Notes: generated from the letters alone by a model not told the origin. A DNA stretch of 6,417 bases from Candidatus Rhabdochlamydia sp. (GCA_030043815.1 JASHWX010000026.1:1-6417), one strand, 5' to 3'; numbered from the stretch's first letter, positions 1 through 5,721 are shown. Numbers and translations are program-made.

Positions 1-397
1 CGAATAAAAAGTTGAGCAGCTCGACGTTGTAGCCTGGCGTGAGGGCGATGAAGACCACCCCGATCGACATCCCCGTCGCCCAGATCGCTGCGATGATCGT
101 GTCCTCCCTCTCACGGTACCTCAAATGGATCCATCCCATCAGAAGCGCCGAGAGAAGCCCTGCTGCAAGCGCTCCATGCAGAGGCGTTAAAAAATCCATG
201 CCAAAAGTGCGGCGAAGCCACAAAACAACGCCCATCCCGCCAAGCACAGAGTGGGCAATGCTGCCGCTCATGGCCACGATCCGCTTGACCACGACAAAAG
301 ATCCAATGATGCCGCTTGCAAAAGAGGCTGCAAAGCCTGCTGCAAGGGCGAGCCACAGGAAGGGATTTTCCAAGAGGGCTGAGAAAAAATGAGTCAT
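1..397 (-). CDS. znuB: Zinc/manganese-type ABC transporter permease, N-terminal half (runs off the left edge)
   Basis: This is the inner-membrane permease of a metal-uptake ABC transporter of the ZnuB/MntB (ABC-3) family. The frame is open from an ATG at 397-395 to the window edge, giving 132 residues, about half of the usual 260-290. The translation begins MTHFFSALLENPFLWLALAA and contains the family block GIIGSFVVVKRIVAMSGSIA followed by HSVLGGMG, where the conserved G-S-F, the charged R and the S-H pair are typical. Hydrophobic stretches at residues 13-33, 42-62 and 72-86 fit membrane helices, with a charged HLRYRERED loop after them. The start overlaps the ATPase stop as ATGA (397-394), so translation is probably coupled. 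An AAGGAG lies 14 nt upstream, rather far for a Shine-Dalgarno. Family membership is firm. The metal (Zn, Mn or Fe) cannot be decided from sequence alone. Confidence 0.9.
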   Translation of the reverse strand, partial: MTHFFSALLENPFLWLALAAGFAASFASGIIGSFVVVKRIVAMSGSIAHSVLGGMGVVLWLRRTFGMDFLTPLHGALAAGLLSALLMGWIHLRYREREDTIIAAIWATGMSIGVVFIALTPGYNVELLNFLF

Positions 398-1104
398 TTG
401 AAAGGGAAGTGCTCCTTGGAGGTTAATGGGGTATGATAAAGTCCAAGTGCAAAGTGTTCGCAGACCTCCCTGGCCTTCAAAGAGGTGACGCGCCTGTGCA
501 CGCACAGCAGTTTGCCCACTTTGTCAATGATCGTTTGCAAATCATGCGTGACCATCAAGATGGTCATCGTCTGATTTAATTCGAGCAATAGATTGTAGAT
601 GAGCTGTTCGGCTTGGATATCTACACTTGCCGTCGGTTCGTCTAAGAGCAGCATTTGAGGCCCATCGACAATGGCGCGCGCGATCAGCACTCTTTGCGCT
701 TCTCCTCCCGAGAGCGTGCCAAAGGGAGCTTTTGCTTTCTCCTTCATTCCAACGCGTTCCAAAGAGGCGTAGGCCTTGTCTTTGACGCCGCGCGGGTATT
801 GCCCCCACCAGGACAGTTTGTTCAAGGCGCCCATCATGACCACTTCCAACACAGAGATGGGAAAGGCCTTGTCAAAGCGCATTGCTTGAGGGACATACCC
901 GATGCTCCCCAGAAGACTGATCTTTCCCCGTTGCGGGGTCAAGAAGCCCATCGCAAGTTTCAAAAGAGTCGTTTTCCCTCCCCCATTAGGGCCGAAAATA
1001 CCGACAAATTCCCCTTCACGGACCTCAATATTCACATCTTCCAAGATGGGCATATTCTCATATTGAAAATACACATGCTCAAACGTCAGGACATTTTTAG
1101 CCAT
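394..1104 (-). CDS. znuC: Zinc/manganese-type ABC transporter ATP-binding protein
   Basis: This is the cytoplasmic ATPase that powers metal import through the adjacent permease. It has 236 residues, normal for ZnuC/MntB-type ATPases. All nucleotide-binding motifs are intact: Walker A GPNGGGKTT (38-46), Q-loop Q73 in YVPQ, signature LSGGEAQR (131-138), Walker B MLLLDEP (151-157) and the H-loop histidine H187 in VTHDL. The C-terminal LGLYH near residue 220 is characteristic of metal-family ATPases. The start codon lies inside the end of the binding-protein gene (8-nt overlap, 1097-1104), with AGGTGA six nt before it. The stop overlaps the permease start by 4 nt, so the three genes form one operon in the order binding protein, ATPase, permease. 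The znuC symbol assumes zinc; manganese or iron transport is possible. Confidence 0.93.
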   Translation of the reverse strand: MAKNVLTFEHVYFQYENMPILEDVNIEVREGEFVGIFGPNGGGKTTLLKLAMGFLTPQRGKISLLGSIGYVPQAMRFDKAFPISVLEVVMMGALNKLSWWGQYPRGVKDKAYASLERVGMKEKAKAPFGTLSGGEAQRVLIARAIVDGPQMLLLDEPTASVDIQAEQLIYNLLLELNQTMTILMVTHDLQTIIDKVGKLLCVHRRVTSLKAREVCEHFALGLYHTPLTSKEHFPFK

Positions 1105-1954
1105 TGGCGATCACCTGGGCTATCGAGAGCAGATTTTCGAGGTAATTTTCCGCATAGGGGTCCACGCTATGGGTGGGCAGTCCAAGCCTTTTTGCGATGA
1201 GTTCAGCGCCTTTGTTGCTGTATTGCGGCTCAATGAGGACAGCCTGCACAGCATAGCGTTTGGCCAAAGCTAAAATTTCAGTGACATGCTGGGGAAGAGG
1301 TTCTTTTCCTTCCATTTCAATGGAAAGTTGGACAAGGTGATAATCTCGGCAAAAATATTCAAAGGCGGGATGGGAGGCCAAGATCGCTTTTCCTTCCATC
1401 GGCGCCAAGATGCCGGCAATTTGCCCATCGAGGACATCGAGCTCATTTAATAACTTCTGTAAATTTGCCGAAAAAAAATCCCCCTGCTCAGGGAGAAGAG
1501 CAATCAGCGCCGCAGCAATCTTTTCGGCTTGAATTTTGGCCAGCTTGGGGCTTAGCCAGATGTGCAGATCTTTGCCTTCATCGGAGGCATGTCCATGATC
1601 ATCGCAAACCGATAAGAGTGGGATCCCTTGTGCGACATCGACAATTTTCACAGGCTTGTTCAGCTGTTTGAAAAATTGATAGACCTTTTTATCAAATGAT
1701 TCTCCAAGACGTATCCAGATCGCTGCATTTTGATGGCTTTGCACCTCTTTGGGTGTCGCTTCATAAACGTGAGGATTGGCGCCTGCCGGAATCAGAGATT
1801 GAACGGCGACAGTGTCCTTAGCGATTTTTTTCACAAAATCCACATAGGGAGGCACGCTCACAAGAACGATAGGTTTTCCTGTATTAAAATTTTCTTTTTT
1901 TTCACAGGAATTTGTTAACAAAATAAAGACTGTAAGAAGGAGGCGGATGAACAT
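1097..1954 (-). CDS. znuA: Periplasmic metal-binding lipoprotein of the ABC transporter (ZnuA family)
   Basis: This is the substrate-binding component (ZnuA/TroA, SBP_bac_9 family) that captures a divalent metal and delivers it to the permease. It has 285 residues. The N-terminus MFIRLLLTVFILLTNSC is a short hydrophobic signal ending at Cys17, a loose lipobox, so lipid anchoring is likely. The four expected metal ligands can be placed by context: H62 in GANPHVYEATP, H131 in DLHIWLSP, H195 in ASHPAFEYF and D265 in SVDPYAENY. A short acidic, His-containing loop at 117-130 (CDDHGHASDEGKDL) sits just before the second ligand, where zinc-type proteins carry their His-rich loop, so zinc is slightly favoured. 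The ATG at 1954 has an in-frame TGA two codons upstream. It is divergent from ychJ, and I saw no convincing Zur-like palindrome in the short region between them. Confidence 0.92.
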   Translation of the reverse strand: MFIRLLLTVFILLTNSCEKKENFNTGKPIVLVSVPPYVDFVKKIAKDTVAVQSLIPAGANPHVYEATPKEVQSHQNAAIWIRLGESFDKKVYQFFKQLNKPVKIVDVAQGIPLLSVCDDHGHASDEGKDLHIWLSPKLAKIQAEKIAAALIALLPEQGDFFSANLQKLLNELDVLDGQIAGILAPMEGKAILASHPAFEYFCRDYHLVQLSIEMEGKEPLPQHVTEILALAKRYAVQAVLIEPQYSNKGAELIAKRLGLPTHSVDPYAENYLENLLSIAQVIANG

Positions 1955-2021
1955 GCATCAATTTTCCCATCACTTACTGAAATATTGCAAGGAAATTAGG
2001 CCAAAGAGCAAACTGCTCGGC

Positions 2022-2453
2022 ATGATGGATTCAGATCTCAAATGCCCCTGCAACAGCGGCAAATTATATTCCGACTGTTGCGCCCCTTTGCACCGGGGTA
2101 AAGAGCCCGGAAGCGCTGCCGCTCTCATGCGTTCGCGCTATTCCGCCTATGCCCTCAACAATGTCGACTACATCGTCCGCACTACCCATCCTCGAAACCC
2201 CGCCCTCTCCCACCTCTCCGCATGGAAGCAGGAGATTTTAAATTTTTCTTTAAATACAGACTTTCTAGATCTGGAAATCCTTGATTCTAAAGAACAAAAA
2301 GACCATGCGACCGTCGTATTCATCGCCCATTTGGAGCAAAACGGCCGCGATGCCACTTTCACAGAACGCAGTTATTTTTCAAAGGTCGACGGCAGATGGT
2401 TCTACGTCAACGGAGATGCGTATCCCGGAGAGGAAAGAAATGTTAAAGCCTGA
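2022..2453 (+). CDS. ychJ: YchJ family protein (UPF0225) with N-terminal SEC-C motif
   Basis: This is a 143-residue protein of the YchJ/UPF0225 family; the E. coli member is about 150 residues. The N-terminal SEC-C zinc motif CPCNSGKLYSDCC (residues 8-20) supplies C8, C10, C19 and C20. It is followed by the diagnostic LMRSRYSAYA (35-44) and then a YchJ middle-domain body ending WFYVNGD (126-132). The biochemical role of the family is unsettled; zinc binding follows from the SEC-C motif. Start choice is uncertain. The ATG at 2022 puts the cysteines where the family has them but lacks a Shine-Dalgarno. ATGs at 1947 and 1953 in the same frame follow a perfect AAGGAGG (1937-1943), but they would overlap the divergent znuA start and add about 25 non-conserved residues. 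The 3' end overlaps the Nudix gene by 14 nt, so the two are co-transcribed. Confidence 0.88.
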   Translation: MMDSDLKCPCNSGKLYSDCCAPLHRGKEPGSAAALMRSRYSAYALNNVDYIVRTTHPRNPALSHLSAWKQEILNFSLNTDFLDLEILDSKEQKDHATVVFIAHLEQNGRDATFTERSYFSKVDGRWFYVNGDAYPGEERNVKA

Positions 2454-2859
2454 CGTTCCCCGTATTGGAGTGTCCGCCTATGTTGTTAAGGAAAATAAAG
2501 TTTTGCTTGGGGCTAGGAAAGGATCTCATGGAGCCATGCTGTGGGCAACACCCGGCGGGCATTTGGAATTTGGGGAATCAGTTATCGAATGCGCCAAACG
2601 CGAACTGCTTGAAGAAACAGGCCTTAAAGCCCTCTCTTGCACACTGGGCCCTTGGGTAGAAAACGTCAAGGAGAATGGAAGAAAGCATTATGTGACCATC
2701 TTTGTCTTCATCGACCAATTTGAAGGCGAACCCAAGCTTCTCGAACCCGAAAAATGCCAAGGCTGGCAGTGGTTTTCTCAAAATCAATTACCCCAACCCC
2801 TATTCCCCTCCATCGTTTCTCTACTCGCCCTTCGCCAGGGAAATTTTCATTGGCGATAA
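2440..2859 (+). CDS. Nudix hydrolase, NUDT15/MutT-like
   Basis: This is a 139-residue single-domain Nudix hydrolase, which would cleave a nucleoside diphosphate linked to another moiety (for example an oxidised or modified NTP). The Nudix box is complete at residues 40-62: G40, E46, then RELLEETGL (54-62), matching G-x5-E-x7-REU-x-EE-x-G-U. The preceding PGGHLEFGES is the form seen in NUDT15-type and related nucleotide-pool enzymes, which suggests an (oxo)dNTP substrate, but substrate cannot be assigned from sequence alone. The start at 2440 is supported by the purine-rich GGAGAGGAAAG just upstream and by the start of the domain (PRIGVSAYVV). The frame stays open upstream to 2281, but that part runs antiparallel in meaning to ychJ coding and is not conserved-looking. 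It overlaps the ychJ stop by 14 nt and lies 33 nt before tRNA-Ser. Confidence 0.92.
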   Translation: MLKPDVPRIGVSAYVVKENKVLLGARKGSHGAMLWATPGGHLEFGESVIECAKRELLEETGLKALSCTLGPWVENVKENGRKHYVTIFVFIDQFEGEPKLLEPEKCQGWQWFSQNQLPQPLFPSIVSLLALRQGNFHWR

Positions 2860-2892
2860 AGGCCAAAGGCAGTAAACTTTTTCTCTTTTCTT

Positions 2893-2979
2893 GGAGGAGT
2901 GTCCGAGTGGCCGATGGAGCACGCTTGGAAAGCGTGTAAACGTGAAAACGTTTCGTGAGTTCGAATCTCACCTCCTCCG
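2893..2979 (+). tRNA. tRNA-Ser, anticodon GGA
   Basis: This is an 87-nt class II tRNA with a long variable arm. The acceptor stem GGAGGAG (2893-2899) pairs with CTCCTCC (2972-2978), and the discriminator is G2979. The anticodon stem CACGC/GCGTG (2920-2924/2932-2936) holds the loop TTGGAAA with anticodon GGA at 2927-2929, reading UCC and UCU. The variable arm AAACGTGAAAACGTTT forms a hairpin. The T arm is GTGAG-TTCGAAT-CTCAC (2955-2971). The 3' CCA is not encoded. The gene marks the boundary between the GC-richer housekeeping block and the A+T-rich accessory block. Confidence 0.97.
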
Positions 2980-3030
2980 ATCTTAAATAATAATTCTTCA
3001 CACTTCTTCTTTTTAAAAAAAAGGCATAGC

Positions 3031-3774
3031 ATGAGTTTCGTTAGAGCACAAGAAGGACCAGCAAATTATGGATCTAAAACTTATACCGTCCAATATTTCG
3101 ATGAAAATGGGAATATGACAATTCGAAGTGGGGGAACAAAAGCATGGAGAAACAACAATCCTGGGAATTTGAAATATCAAGAAGGCAGTTTTGCACATAG
3201 GCATGGAGCAATAGGAAAAGCAGATGGAATGGCTGTTTTCCCAACTGAAGCAATTGGAAGAAAAGCTTTAGTTGATCTCTTAAAAATCCCAAAATACTGG
3301 AAACTTACTATAACTGAATTTCCTGAGACGTATGATAAAGAAAATGCCAAAGAATATCGAAGAATGCTTCTGTCAATTTCCAAACTTGATCCAAAAAAAC
3401 GTATCTGCGATTTGACTCTTAAAGAATTTGATCAATTTCGTGAAGCAATTGAAAGGATAGAGGGATGGGAAGCCGGAGGGGAAGATTTTATTGAAAAGAG
3501 TTATATTTCCGGAGTGCATAAAAAACTTGGTGTCATTGTTGAATATTTAATCAATGAGGAATGGCTATCTACAAAAGATGCATTACGGCTAGCAATGGAA
3601 GGTAAATTGCATGCTATACTGCTCCCGCTCAAAAAGTGTGAATCTGCCAGCGTCGGACAGCCAGTGAATTTGAACCCGCCTGCATCGCTCAACTTGTTCA
3701 AGTTGAGCTGCTTCGGCGCCGGCTTCGCCTGGTTCAAATTCACGGCGCCTCCTTGGCATTTTCACTCTTTTTGA
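3031..3774 (+). CDS. RNNNPGN-motif protein, candidate secreted effector/toxin, with a C-terminus rewritten by a mobile-element insertion
   Basis: The present frame encodes 247 residues, but only the first 195 are original; residues 196-247 are read from the palindromic element at 3617-3786. The native part carries TKAWRNNNPGNLKY (36-49), HGAIG (58-62) and FPTEAIGRKALVDLL (70-84). A helical, charged middle (100-150) follows, then EKSYISGVHKKLGVIVEYLI (155-174). I associate the RNNNPGN plus FPT-x-A-x-G-x-KAL arrangement with phage structural/lytic proteins and with toxin tips of secreted proteins; a cell-wall-active role is inference, not shown. No signal peptide or membrane segment is evident. 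The ATG at 3031 follows a modest AAGG at 3021-3024. Without the insertion the protein would be 220 residues, end with IVHLKNGKIYLRP plus a short tail, and overlap the next gene at TAATG. Whether the altered protein still folds is unknown. Confidence 0.75.
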   Translation: MSFVRAQEGPANYGSKTYTVQYFDENGNMTIRSGGTKAWRNNNPGNLKYQEGSFAHRHGAIGKADGMAVFPTEAIGRKALVDLLKIPKYWKLTITEFPETYDKENAKEYRRMLLSISKLDPKKRICDLTLKEFDQFREAIERIEGWEAGGEDFIEKSYISGVHKKLGVIVEYLINEEWLSTKDALRLAMEGKLHAILLPLKKCESASVGQPVNLNPPASLNLFKLSCFGAGFAWFKFTAPPWHFHSF

Positions 3775-3786
3775 ACGGTCGCAGTA
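3617..3786. mobile_element. 170-bp palindromic MITE-like element inserted at a TA site
   Basis: This is an imperfect palindrome along its whole length. The outermost arms are TATACTGC (3615-3622) and GCAGTATA (3781-3788), which include the flanking TA. Inner matched arms are CAAAAAG/CTTTTTG (3630-3636/3767-3773), GTGAATTTGAACC/GGTTCAAATTCAC (3664-3676/3731-3743) and a central GCTCAACTTG/CAAGTTGAGC (3687-3696/3699-3708) around TT. It has no transposase. TA flanks both ends (3615-3616 and 3787-3788), as for a TA target duplication of IS630/Tc1-mariner-type elements. Removing the element plus one TA (172 nt) restores the interrupted frame across the joint, which independently supports these ends. 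It is locally GC-richer than the host gene. Long inverted arms would form a strong hairpin in RNA or single-stranded DNA. Confidence 0.85.
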
Positions 3787-3788
3787 TA

Positions 3789-3865
3789 CAATTGTGCACC
3801 TGAAAAATGGAAAAATTTACCTTCGACCTGAATTTGGAAATGGGCCTTTTATGAAGGTTATCTAA
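3789..3865 (+). pseudogene. Severed original 3' end of the gene at 3031
   Basis: Joined after the element is removed (left half ends GCTA at 3616, resuming at C3789), this stretch reads A-T followed by IVHLKNGKIYLRP, then EFGNGPFMKVI and TAA at 3863-3865. It is lysine/aromatic-rich, protein-like sequence in the same register as codons 1-195. It has no start or Shine-Dalgarno of its own and is now untranslated leader for the lipoprotein gene. Its stop overlaps the next ATG by one base, as expected of an original operon junction. Confidence 0.8.
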
Positions 3866-4509
3866 TGCTTCATGTATTTTTAGTATTTATTAGTTTTCTA
3901 CTGAATGGATGCCAACAGAGAAATAACAAGGAAATCTACGACGAACTTGATGTTGCGAAGAATGATTTTATAATCTCTGTGATAGAGAAAGAAGTAGAAG
4001 AAAGTCCTTTTCATTTTATTTATTCTTTTAGAACTGTTTTTTTCTCTAAAGATATTGTCAGTTTTTTTGGAATTTTGAGTGTGTACGACCAACTTCCACA
4101 TCCTCGGTGGAGGTATGAAGGGAAAAACTTTTGCAGAATTAACGACAAATTGCAAGAAATCCGTTTGAACGATTTATTTCCTACAGAAAGTCAGAGAGAG
4201 TTTTTACGAAATTATTGTGAGAATCAAATTAAAGAGAATGATTGCTCCTATTTTTTAGGAGAAGGCGCTTTTCGTGACAAACTTGAAAAAGATGAGATTC
4301 GTACCTTTGTGATAGATGATCGTTTTTTTATCATTTTTTTCCAGCCTTATACCGTAGGCGGGTTGATCGATGACCAAATACCTTGGCATGTAAAGATTCC
4401 TTATGAACTACTTGAGGATAAATGGAATACATCTCATCCCTTACCACAACTGCTCAAGAAAACCCTAGCTTCCAAAAATTATACCGAGTCATGGGATGGG
4501 TTCCCTTGA
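3865..4509 (+). CDS. DUF3298/RsiV-like periplasmic lipoprotein, candidate immunity partner of the upstream gene
   Basis: This is a 214-residue predicted lipoprotein. The signal is MLHVFLVFISFLLNGC, with a good lipobox LNG-C16. After a charged linker comes a domain resembling the C-terminal part of DUF3298/RsiV-type proteins. RLNDLFP (100-106) matches the usual L-x-DLF element, and TFVIDDRFFIIFFQPYTVGG (147-166) then IPWHVKIPYELL (172-183) match the beta-strand, pY-x-x-G and v-x-IPY-x-x-L pattern. Such domains are found in periplasmic lipoproteins, some of which bind lysozyme-like enzymes (RsiV). The ATG follows GAAGG (3853-3857) at 7 nt spacing and overlaps the ancestral stop of the upstream gene as TAATG. 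A role in neutralising the upstream product is inferred from this coupling, the cell-envelope location and the RsiV resemblance. Confidence 0.75.
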   Translation: MLHVFLVFISFLLNGCQQRNNKEIYDELDVAKNDFIISVIEKEVEESPFHFIYSFRTVFFSKDIVSFFGILSVYDQLPHPRWRYEGKNFCRINDKLQEIRLNDLFPTESQREFLRNYCENQIKENDCSYFLGEGAFRDKLEKDEIRTFVIDDRFFIIFFQPYTVGGLIDDQIPWHVKIPYELLEDKWNTSHPLPQLLKKTLASKNYTESWDGFP

Positions 4510-4516
4510 AGAATTG

Positions 4517-4888
4517 TTAGATAGGTTTTTTTTTATGTTTAGACCCTTCTACTTGTTCTCTCAGAACATAAGGATCTAGATCAATATTATCCCCCCAAGC
4601 TAAGGTCTCTGTGCGGGTCAACATAAAGTCTTCAATGGCTCGTTCAGCTCCCTTACCGAGGCTGATCATTTTCCTGACGCCACGAAAATGATCGTCAGGA
4701 TCACATCCTGTTGTTTTACAAGACTCTATGGCACGCATAATAGTTGTAAAAAAGTTTTCCCATTTCGCGTATCCCAAGGGTTCTTGCAGGTCTCTGGCAA
4801 ACCAAAACGCAATTCCTTTTTCAGGGATGGTTTGTGCTAGGCCATCAAAACAACTTTGTAGCTTGCTGATGATTTCGTTATTAGACAT
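4517..4888 (-). CDS. dinD: Truncated DinD-like (DNA damage-inducible protein D) homologue
   Basis: This 123-residue protein matches the N-terminal BRO/DinD-type domain. FWFARDLQEPLGYAKWENF (28-46), ESCKTTGC (55-62), DDHFRGVRKMISLGKGAERA (65-84) and IEDFMLTR (85-92) follow the order seen in DinD. Full-length DinD proteins are roughly 270-300 residues and continue after the LTR/LSR with YACYLIAQNGDP; here the sequence departs at residue 93 into an unrelated charged tail ending SKHKKKPI. The C-terminal half is therefore missing, either by deletion or by replacement, and the gene may be a relic. In E. coli dinD is under LexA control; I see no clear LexA box here. A GAGAGG precedes the start at 4888. 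It converges with the lipoprotein gene, with 7 nt between the stops. It lies directly behind the recombinase relic and one copy of the 35-nt repeat. Confidence 0.72.
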   Translation of the reverse strand: MSNNEIISKLQSCFDGLAQTIPEKGIAFWFARDLQEPLGYAKWENFFTTIMRAIESCKTTGCDPDDHFRGVRKMISLGKGAERAIEDFMLTRTETLAWGDNIDLDPYVLREQVEGSKHKKKPI

Positions 4889-4946
4889 GCAAACCTCTCG
4901 GAATGAAATTTTTTGAAAAAAGCATAGAGGAAATGGTCAAAGCCTT

Positions 4947-4981
4947 CCAGTCAAAAGTTCTGAATGCGTCCAATCGCCCCC
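4947..4981 (-). repeat. 35-nt direct repeat, copy 1 (upstream of the dinD-like gene)
   Basis: This is identical to 5781-5815 except at one position (34 of 35). It lies 58 nt before the start codon at 4888. In the recombinase frame of the minus strand it encodes the GRLDAFRTFDW end of the recombinase relic. Weaker similarity continues downstream on the minus strand, with TTTC-CTCTATG in copy 1 and TTTCTCTATG in copy 2 at the same offset. Confidence 0.9.
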
Positions 4982-5150
4982 ATTCTTTTGGACGATTCTT
5001 AAAATCCAGCATCGTTAAGAACGGTTCTCTCACTGAAAATGAGAGACTTCAGTCTTTCAATTGCAAGTTCTGAAATACTAAATCTAAAAGTTGATGTTTT
5101 TCATCCACTTCAGAACTTTCAAAGATTTCTCTAGCTCTTTTTAGCCCTGT
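4947..5150 (-). pseudogene. C-terminal relic of a serine site-specific recombinase, with an in-frame stop
   Basis: The minus-strand frame starting just past the DUF1543 stop reads LKRAREIFESSEVDEKHQLL then DLVFQNLQLKD, a TGA at 5051-5049, then SLSFSVREPF, TMLDFKNRPKEW and GRLDAFRTFDW. The charged helix, 'EKxxLLxxVFxNLxL' and 'REPF' segments follow the order of the extreme C-terminus of resolvase/recombinase-family proteins of the long serine recombinase type. The frame stays open beyond the TGA as far as a TAA at 4883-4881, overlapping the dinD-like start. The catalytic domain is absent: upstream of about 5150 this frame meets stops inside the DUF1543 gene. The single TGA and the missing N-terminal portion make it a pseudogene fragment. 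Assignment rests on motif memory, not a search. Confidence 0.6.
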
Positions 5151-5151
5151 C

Positions 5152-5721
5152 TTATTTTACTACAAGAGAATCTAATTTAATATAAGCAGAAACAGGTGTC
5201 TTTCTTTCGATCGATTTTGTAGGGCTCAAAGAAATATAATATGAGTCGACTTCTCGAAGTTCCAATACGTCATCAACATCAAAATCGATAGGATTGCTAA
5301 CTTGATCGAGCACTACAACGTCATCCTTATGAATCATTTGAAGTCCCTGGCACAATTCTGATTTAGCTCTTCTTATAGCATCTGGAGCAGAGTCTGCTAC
5401 ATAAAATTCACTTTGATGATATTCCGTGAATTCCTCGGGCTTATAAGCGCCCAAGTTAATAAAATATAATTTCTTTAAAAAATCTTCTTGAGGAGGGGAT
5501 CGGCTAAGTTCAATTTTATAGCCATCAATATTCTGTAATTCAATATAAGAATCAATGTGAAATCCCTGCAAATTGCCAAACCATTTCTTAGCCAACAGTG
5601 GATAGGTTTTTTCAATCGATGTACCAACAACAAAAACTACATCGTGCAATTCGATATTGCATCTATCTGCTCGACCACCTAGATAAACAGCAAATAGCTT
5701 TTTTTCATTCAATTCGCTCAT
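5152..5721 (-). CDS. DUF1543 domain-containing protein, two-copy form
   Basis: This 189-residue predicted cytoplasmic protein has no signal or membrane segment. The first DUF1543 copy covers about 8-72, with LFAVYLGGRADRCNIELHDV (9-28), FVVG, WFGNLQGFHIDSYIEL and DGYKIEL. A second, diverged copy covers about 84-145, with KLYFINLGAYKPEEFTEYHQ (84-103), SEFYVADSAPDAIRRAKSEL (104-123) and IHKDDVVVLDQV (130-141). The N-IELHD, GG and H-x-D residues are the recognisable family marks. Function of the family is unknown to me. The start has a good GGAGG (5725-5729) five nt upkeep of spacing before the ATG at 5721. Copy 2 of the 35-nt repeat lies 59 nt upstream, and the recombinase relic begins right after the stop, so the gene looks like cargo between two recombinase ends. 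Confidence 0.85.
   Translation of the reverse strand: MSELNEKKLFAVYLGGRADRCNIELHDVVFVVGTSIEKTYPLLAKKWFGNLQGFHIDSYIELQNIDGYKIELSRSPPQEDFLKKLYFINLGAYKPEEFTEYHQSEFYVADSAPDAIRRAKSELCQGLQMIHKDDVVVLDQVSNPIDFDVDDVLELREVDSYYISLSPTKSIERKTPVSAYIKLDSLVVK

Noticed and set aside
39..392. Plus-strand 117-codon open frame
   Set aside because: It is antisense to a clear metal-transporter permease and its translation is low-complexity and basic.
655..1200. Plus-strand 181-codon open frame
   Set aside because: It is antisense to the ATPase gene, whose motifs are all intact, and shows no domain of its own.
1955..2021. Zur-type operator between znuA and ychJ
   Set aside because: No palindrome resembling known Zur or Fur/MntR boxes could be made out in this short region.
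2281..2439. Upstream extension of the Nudix frame
   Set aside because: It overlaps ychJ coding sequence in another frame and lacks conserved features; the ATG at 2440 has a Shine-Dalgarno and fits the domain start.
3008..3023. T-run/A-run near CTTTTTAAAAAAAAG as a tRNA terminator
   Set aside because: The stem is A-T only and too weak; no GC-rich hairpin precedes the T run.
3501..3743. Minus-strand open frame of 80 codons across the palindromic element (MNLNQAKPAPKQLNL...)
   Set aside because: It is a by-product of the palindrome and of the antisense of the 3031 gene, with no Shine-Dalgarno and no recognisable domain.
5026..5046. Hairpin TCTCTCA/TGAGAGA with 7-nt loop
   Set aside because: It has no T run on either side and lies within the recombinase relic's coding frame, so it is unlikely to be a terminator.
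5065..5118. Inverted repeat AAGTTCTGAA/TTCAGAACTT
   Set aside because: It has 10-bp arms separated by 34 nt in recombinase-derived A+T-rich sequence; one arm also recurs in repeat copy 1, but chance or coding constraint explains it.
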